NCBI RefSeq assembly: GCF_021130785.1
Contig: NW_025778879.1
Location: 25,483 to 89,482, forward strand
Direction: 5' to 3'
Origin: Homalodisca vitripennis
Taxonomy: Eukaryota > Arthropoda > Insecta > Hemiptera > Cicadellidae
DNA: 64,000 bases
Shown one piece after another: positions 57,950 to 64,000 of the stretch. The notes under the pieces are model-generated. The model saw only the letters and a list, made by a program, of their open reading frames with translations. It was not told the DNA's origin and ran no database searches. Position numbers and translations under genes: made by a program. How positions within the stretch are numbered: position 1 is the stretch's first letter; each line of letters opens with the position of its first letter.

Positions 57950-59580
57950 TATCACAGTGAGGTTACATCTCCCTCACAGTAGGATTATAAAACTTCGAAG
58001 TACAACACCTATACCTCCACATAGAGTAGCTATGGTGGGAAGGGCTGATTCGATGTGATGTTCAATTTAGCTCTAGTTCATCTTCCTCCTACGCGCAGCA
58101 TCTAAAATCTGATGCTGTTACAGACTTGACTCCTGAGCGTTTTGAGTGTCCATTCTTTATCCATTCTAACGACAATGACTCAATTTCTGGAGTCAAGTCC
58201 GTAACAGTGTTAGATTTATGATGATGCACCTAAGAGGAAGGTGAACTAAAGCTAAATCTAACATTTACACCAAGGCTTCACTGATAATCTTGACTACTAT
58301 CATAATGAGGTTGCCATTCCCTGTCAGTAGCATTATAACACTGCAGTACAACACCAAGACCTAACTGCCAACCTTAATCACTATCACAATAAAGATACGT
58401 CTCCCTCCAGTAGCATTATAATACCCCGAGGAATAAAATCGAGACCTCAATGCTAATCTAAAGTATGGAAGGTAGGTTGTGTAAGTAATGGATCCAAATG
58501 TCACTGTTCACATGGTCTCTGTCATAGTAAGCTTACGTACCCCTCACAGTAGCATTATAACACCCCCTTATCACTACACCGAGACCTCACTGCTAATCTA
58601 AAGAATGGAAGAGAGGTTGTGTAAGTAATGGATCCAAATGTCGCTGTTCACATGGTCTCTGTCATAGTAAGCTTACGTACCCGCAGTAGCATTATAACAC
58701 CCCCTTAGCACTACACCGAGACCTCACTGCCAATCGTAAAGTATGGAAGAGTGGTTGTGTAAGTAATGGATCCAAATGTCGCTGTTCACATGGTCTCTGT
58801 CATAGTAAGCTTACGTACCCGCAGTAGCATTATAACACCCCCTTAGCACTACACCGAGACCTCACTGCCAATCGTAAGTATGGAAGAGTGGTTGTGTAAG
58901 TAATGGATCCAAATGTCGCTGTTCACATGGTCTCTGTCATAGTAAGCTTACGTACCCGCAGTAGCATTATAACACCCCCTTAGCACTACACCGAGACCTC
59001 ACTGCCAATCGTAAGTATGGAAGAGTGGTTGTGTAAGTAATGGATCCAAATGTCGCTGTTCACATGGTCTCTGTCATAGTAAGCTTACGTACCCGCAGTA
59101 GCATTATAACACCCCCTTAGCACTACACCGAGACCTCACTGCTAATCTAAAGAATGGAAGAGAGGTTGTGTAAGTAATGGATCCAAATGTCGCTGTTCAC
59201 ATGGTCTCTGTCATAGTAAGCTTACGTACCCGCAGTAGCATTATAACACCCCCTTAGCACTACACCGAGACCTCACTGCTAATCTAAAGAATGGAAGAGA
59301 GGTTGTGTAAGTAATGGATCCAAATGTCGCTGTTCACATGGTCTCTGTCATAGTAAGCTTACGTACCCGCAGTAGCATTATAACACCCCCTTAGCACTAC
59401 ACCGAGACCTCACTGCCAATCGTAAGTATGGAAGAGTGGTTGTGTAAATCATGGATCTAAATGTCGCTGTTCACTTGATCACTATCATAGTAAGTTTACT
59501 TTCCCTTCCCAATAGCATTATAACTCCCCTCTTCATTACATCGAGACCTAATTGCCTATCTTGCCAATCTTGTTAGAGCG
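57950..59580. repeat. Satellite array, 137-bp unit, about 8 good copies plus decayed edges
   Basis: ATGGATCCAAATG (or ATGGATCTAAATG) recurs at 58488, 58628, 58766, 58903, 59040, 59177, 59314 and 59451; the spacing settles at exactly 137 bp. Units also hold GTAGCATTATAACACCCCCT, CACTACACCGAGACCTCACT and CATAGTAAGCTTACGTACCC, the last with a TAAGCTTA palindrome. Related but decayed units extend left to about 57950 and right to about 59580. Two variants of the segment after CTCACTGC (CAATCGTAAGTATGG and TAATCTAAAGAATGG) alternate along the array. Confidence 0.95.
58053..58269. repeat. Long inverted repeat inside the satellite array
   Basis: Left arm 58053-58133 and right arm 58189-58269 are reverse complements at roughly 85 percent, with the inner ends perfect (CTTGACTCC/GGAGTCAAG). 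The spacer is about 55 bp. It interrupts the decayed left edge of the 137-bp array and does not occur in the other units. It has the shape of a foldback or MITE-like insertion. Confidence 0.85.
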
Positions 59581-60663
59581 GAAGAGCTTCTTAACTCTCT
59601 CCCCCCACCGTATTACTTGATCATCCTTACACCTTCTTTGAACCCTCTAAACGACCACAGTTTACTGCTAATTGAATAGATAACACCTGCTCATTTACTT
59701 CCCACATTCGTTACCTTTCCTTATTTTAATTAAATTTTTGTTAATTGCTTAGTTCTAATTTATATCAAACAGCCTAAAAGTTTATTTTTAATTTATAAAA
59801 AATATTACTTTATACTCCTGCAAATATACACCAATTTGAGAGAAGTAATATAATAAACCAATATTACCGTTCCTTCAGCAAATTACTAAAATTATCTTCT
59901 CCGCCTCATATTTAAAAAATGTATCTCCTGTGATGATTAGAGGTAGGTTTAAAGAAATCTTGGGTTTTTAATTATAAAATTTGTTATACTAAAACCTTTA
60001 GTGACTTCGCTACCAATATTTAGGTGAGCAAGACGATTGTCTAAAGCACAAACTTAACTCCCCCAATCAGCATCACGTGTGCATCTACATGAATGTTTGC
60101 TAAGTTCCTTCAAGATAAGAATTTAATCAGTTTTGATAAGAGTTTACATGGCAATAGATGAGGTGAGAATTATAAAATCTCAATTATGCTGTTACAAGTC
60201 TAGATGAAAGTGCTTGATTTTCTTATCTAATTCTTTACATTCGGCTGATTTTGAAAATGTGAGCCTTTGCTAAAATTCTGATGTAACTAGGTATGGCAAA
60301 TGACGATCTAAATAGGTAGTCAAATATCTAGATAGATAGGTATCTTGCCAGTTGCATAAAAGAGCGCACTGGGATGTTTTATACACAATCTCAAATCCCA
60401 GCACTGTCACGTGTAGGAAACTAAGTTGCTCCGCCGTGCTTTGAGCTTGTGTCTCAAACATTATTTGTGCCTCTAATGCCTAATATTATTTTAACTGGAA
60501 AAAAAACTTTCGATTGCCAAGACAACATTTGATGTAAAATATTTTAGGTTTTTATTTCAATAATTTTAGATATAATAAAAATTTATTTTTTAAGATTTGG
60601 ACTTAGACCGCAAGTAGTGTATGTTTCTACATTACGTAACTTGAAATTATATCAAAATTTAAG
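59581..60663. other. No recognisable gene
   Basis: AT-rich flank of the satellite. A 63-codon - strand frame (60461-60270) is unrecognised. Confidence 0.5.
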
Positions 60664-60906
60664 TTGTATTGTAACCATTTAGATTTCCTTAGCGTAACGC
60701 TGTATAAAATTATTCTAAGGCAAGAGAAGCACACCCAGATTTACTCATCAGAACAGTTGGATGGAAGCAGCTGGGTTTGGCTGATTGGATTGTGGTCAGC
60801 CAAGCCGCATTTGCGTCAGTATCGAATTAAGGGGTTGGTCGATGGCTTGCCGAGCTATCTCAGAAAAGTAATACAAACTGCTGACAATGGTATGATTGTA
60901 ATGTGA
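60664..60906 (+). other. Candidate exon or open frame, unrecognised
   Basis: An 80-codon open frame lies in a locally GC-richer block (60720-60890). The block is preceded by TTATTCTAAG, usable as a splice acceptor, and followed by GACAATGGTATGATT, usable as a donor. The central peptide (SSWVWLIGLWSAKPHLRQYR) does not match a family I know. A second frame in the same block (REAHPDLLIRTVGWKQLGL) is open until a stop near 60825. It could be an exon of an unseen gene or a transposon fragment. Confidence 0.3.
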
Positions 60907-61460
60907 TTTATAACCTTAAGATTAATTACATTAAACGTTTTCACAAATTTTCAGTATCCAAAATTTATATGCTTAAAATAGACTGGTCTTCATTGAGTTT
61001 CTGAGGCAACCACTGAACGGATTTTAGTTAATCTTTTTTAATTGAAGGCTACATTGCATAACATGGAACTTGGAAGCCCATTAAAATCTATCGCAGTTGG
61101 TAAGTATTAGAGCAACCAATACTAATTAATTTATAATTTACTCAACTTTTCGAAGATAGGTTTTAATATAATCAAATTACGTATCTATGATGTTTCAGAG
61201 GTAACTTTAGATTAAAATTTCTGCTTAAAGAGTGAATTTATTTCTGTTAACATAGGCATCCATTTTGTTTTTGTTACACTAGATATTCATGAAAGGTCAT
61301 TCATTGTTCTTTGTTATACCGCAGGAGTTGCGGAAACATTTTTACGGATATAGAAATTTTTTGTCGTCAGCAAATTCAGTTATATTTCTATAGAACTGTT
61401 ATTTTTTACTGATATTAAATTTACAAATACAAGGAAATTCTTGCAGAGAGGACAGTCCTG
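60907..61460. other. No recognisable gene
   Basis: AT-rich sequence without repeats or frames of note. Confidence 0.5.
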
Positions 61461-61664
61461 TCATTCTGAAAACTCCCGAACCATTTGAGTGCCTCTCACA
61501 CCCGCAGCTTTAATATTATTCAACATCATTTTATGATTTTCAATGTCAAACGCTTTTATAAAGTGAATGAACATACAAGTTTTTTTACTTCTCCTGTTTA
61601 AACAGTTTTTAACCTTTATTGGTATTGAGGTGCCTCTGAACAGTTTTATTCGTTGTAAATTCAA
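61461..61664 (-). pseudogene. LINE reverse transcriptase relic
   Basis: A 67-codon - strand frame contains FIHFIKAFDIENHKMML and NNIKAAGVRG, which match the RT block with sequence D(F/L)xKAFDxVNHxxLLxKLxxxGIRG of LINEs. The first catalytic aspartate position reads I/H here and the flanking blocks are gone, so only about 60 residues of RT are recognisable. It is not the same family as the other LINEs, judging by the local residues. Confidence 0.6.
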
Positions 61665-61957
61665 GTTGATTTGGGATGAATATAATTATTGATTTTAAAA
61701 ATCTAATCAGGTTTTTCTTTCACTATTTTTCAATATTATTCTGGAAAGAAAATACGAACATTAGACTAATTTGTTGTGTGTTCTCAATTTTAGAGAAATT
61801 GCTTTCTTATTTTTTGGGAATTTGATGTTAAATTTATTATATGAATTATAACCCAAGTCATAAGATTTGAGATAGCCCTCTCTGAAAATACTACTGTGAA
61901 ATGATCAAAACCTGAAGAGGTTTTTTCTTTCGGAAACTTGCAGTAACATATAGAACT

Positions 61958-62012
61958 TTGTGCTTAATAGTCGGTGGACTGTCGATACGTTGTGTAAGTA
62001 AACCGATCAGAA
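61958..62012 (+). repeat. Segment related to 62799-62855
   Basis: TCGGTGGACTGTCGATACG then AAGTAAACCGATCAGAAGAC aligns with TCGGCGGACCATCGATTATC then AAGTAAGCTGATTAAGAAGA at 62802-62852, with about 75 percent identity and a 3-bp length difference. It may be a remnant of the same dispersed repeat. Confidence 0.5.
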
Positions 62013-62708
62013 GACTTTACAATTACATAACAATCAATTGCATTACAACAATAGCTGTTTGGTATGGATTTAATTTGATAAATAGATCAGCATATAATTT
62101 TAATGTTATTGGAACTCATAAATGTAAATTATACCTAATATTAGGAAAATTGTATTTAGAATTCACACTATATTTTTCTCAAGATATTTATTTAAAATAT
62201 AGATGTAATTTTTTTGAACGCAAATATTATACTTACTAGTAGTATTAATTTTGACACTTAACTATCCTGTTGTTTGGAAAGTTGGTACGACCAGTTTATA
62301 TTTAAACCACTTATTTACCAGTTAATCATATTATGCGGTTACCAGCTTTTTAGTCATCTATTCAGTAACAAGGCACTAATTATTTCAGCGAAATAAATCG
62401 CTGCATATTTTAGTTCTCTAATAGTGTAGCTATGTATTGATCGAATTAGGTAAGTTACGATACAGTATTGTACATATATTTAATATTAATTTTGCCTTAC
62501 GATTAATCTTATACTGTTGTTAAAACTTTTTAATAAACAATCATAAGTTATATTTTAATACATGGATTAAAGTTTCTAATTTATACATGAATTATAAAAA
62601 GTCTTGTTACAAATTTGCTATATTTAAAAAAAGGGTTATACATTGTGGTTTAAAGTGTTGACTTCAATTATATATGTTGATATATAATTTTAAAATATTG
62701 TATTATAA

Positions 62709-62897
62709 TTGTCGGAACACTGTTCAAAACAGAGACGCCATGTACTAGGTGGTATGCAGATGATGCTATGGCCTGTATTTTATATGAGCTTTCTATTCAG
62801 TAATCGGCGGACCATCGATTATCGTGTTACAAGTAAGCTGATTAAGAAGACTGCGTTACCCGAGCTCAGTCTGTACCTTGACCAGATACTCCATTGA
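62709..62897 (+). other. Short open frame, unrecognised; contains the second copy of the above
   Basis: A 62-codon frame whose second half (NRRTIDYRVTSKLIKKTALP) is charged and follows a TTTCTATTCAG acceptor-like sequence. The first half in another frame reads TRWYADDAMACILY, recalling the YADD block of an RT, so this may be a transposon remnant rather than an exon. Confidence 0.3.
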
Positions 62898-64000
62898 TAT
62901 GTCTGGGTGGCAGTTAGGCTAGGTTCTGTGACGTTCGGTTCAAACTTACAAGCTTAGTCCCAGTTATCCTGTTAAAGATCTTCCATTTTTGAGCGGAGTT
63001 TCCATCGCAATCATTAATCTATTTTGCATACATGTAATTTAATTAATAAATCACTATATAATTTGAATTTTACGTTCTTTTATGAATAAAGACTGAACCC
63101 TTTAAGCCTCATTTTGGACGTCCTCAAGGGCCACTGGTCTGTGCGAATATCTTATAAAACATAATAAGGGGGAGGGTCGATACAGTACAAGATCAACGGT
63201 ACTGATTGGTTACCGACAGTATTTGAATCTGCAATATCTCTAACTCAGATCCAATGTTTGACATCTTAGACTGCTTGGCCATCGCTCCCAGTGTTTTTAC
63301 AATACTTACTGTAATTAAGCAAGACAATGTATATCGCATGGCTTACGTTTAAGTATTTTATACTTTTTTATATTTTTTTGTTTTGTTTTTTAATAATTTT
63401 AGACGACTTACCCATGAAATAATTAATTTAACCTTGACCTGTTTTGGATCAATAATGCTCTTTTAATAGTACTCGATATTATATCATTTAGCAGTATTAT
63501 GTCTATCAATTTATCAAAATATACACTTACGACAGTAATACTTAAAAGATAACTTATGTATTTTTTAAATAAAATCTATAGTTATTTTACTTTTGATTTC
63601 AGACACTTAAATTTCTTGTTTAACTGCTCCCTCCAAATCATACATTTTATATGGCATTTTAAAGCCTATAATATATAGAGCCCCATCACAAAATAACTGA
63701 GTTATGCCTTCTTACATCAAATTATTATTTATTTTTTTATAAGATTATCTATACATGTTTAAGAGGTTTCTTTAATCCTAGTTAGATCGTTTTTTTATAT
63801 TGAATTAAAACCCCTGTGTATGTGCAAGAAGATAATCCAATAGATTGAAGTTTACATCACCATACAAATAAATTCCATTACATTGCCATTTCTATACGAA
63901 ACAGATATTCTGTAGTTCAGTTATATAACCATATTCAGTATAAAATTGCAACCGATAAACCTGACATAACTTGCCACTGCAGTTGGTGAACTGCTTATCC
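62898..64000. other. No recognisable gene
   Basis: AT-rich sequence to the window end. A slightly GC-richer patch at 63100-63300 has no frame or motif I can name. Confidence 0.5.

Overview
The window looks like intergenic DNA from an arthropod, most likely an insect. It is AT-rich with long (TA)n, (TG)n and (TC)n tracts. It carries non-LTR retrotransposons with PHD-type ORF1 proteins, a Ty3/gypsy-like element, and several satellite arrays with 76-137 bp units. I see no intact host gene, no convincing multi-exon host gene and no structural RNA gene. Nothing suggests a bacterial, plasmid or phage source. The insect assignment is inference; a finer one (for example Hemiptera) cannot be supported from sequence alone.

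Layout, left to right. 1-4950 is copy A of a large non-coding repeat. About 5190-9522 holds a truncated Ty3/gypsy-like element on the + strand (possible 5' LTR, primer site, frameshifted gag with two zinc knuckles, protease, and an RT cut off at its first catalytic block). 9530-17460 is featureless apart from a perfect 25-bp-arm palindrome (11721-11777), a 153-bp insertion with 12-bp flanking duplications and a hammerhead-like motif (12659-12835), and a 20-bp AT-rich tandem repeat. 17461-22630 is a minisatellite split by a 4.7 kb LINE on the - strand. 22637-26311 is a young non-autonomous LTR element with a 4-bp target duplication. 26985-31850 is a second LINE (+ strand) inside a (TC)n/(TG)n microsatellite. 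32936-33560 is an old LINE RT relic.

Further right, 38830-44805 is copy B of the large repeat, with its own internal direct repeats. 46584-47690 is a 100-130 bp array next to a GC-rich block. 51541-52390 is a 76-bp array, 54802-55470 a 102-bp array followed by a two-copy 188-bp repeat, and 57950-59580 a 137-bp array containing an 80-bp-arm inverted repeat. A last LINE RT relic lies at 61461-61664.

The functional content is selfish DNA. Both larger LINEs share one plan: ORF1 with a PHD-like zinc finger, coiled coil and RRM-like part, then ORF2 with an APE-type endonuclease and reverse transcriptase. Both sit in simple or tandem repeats, and both are broken by frameshifts and stops. The LTR element at 22637-26311 has LTRs differing by about three substitutions and one 2-bp indel, so it moved recently, yet it encodes no recognisable enzyme and must have borrowed them. 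Several hammerhead-ribozyme-like motifs are scattered through the window. The most noteworthy observations are this young non-autonomous LTR element with its internal hairpin triplet, the 153-bp hammerhead-like insertion, the LINE in a (TC)n target, and the paired non-coding 5-6 kb repeats.
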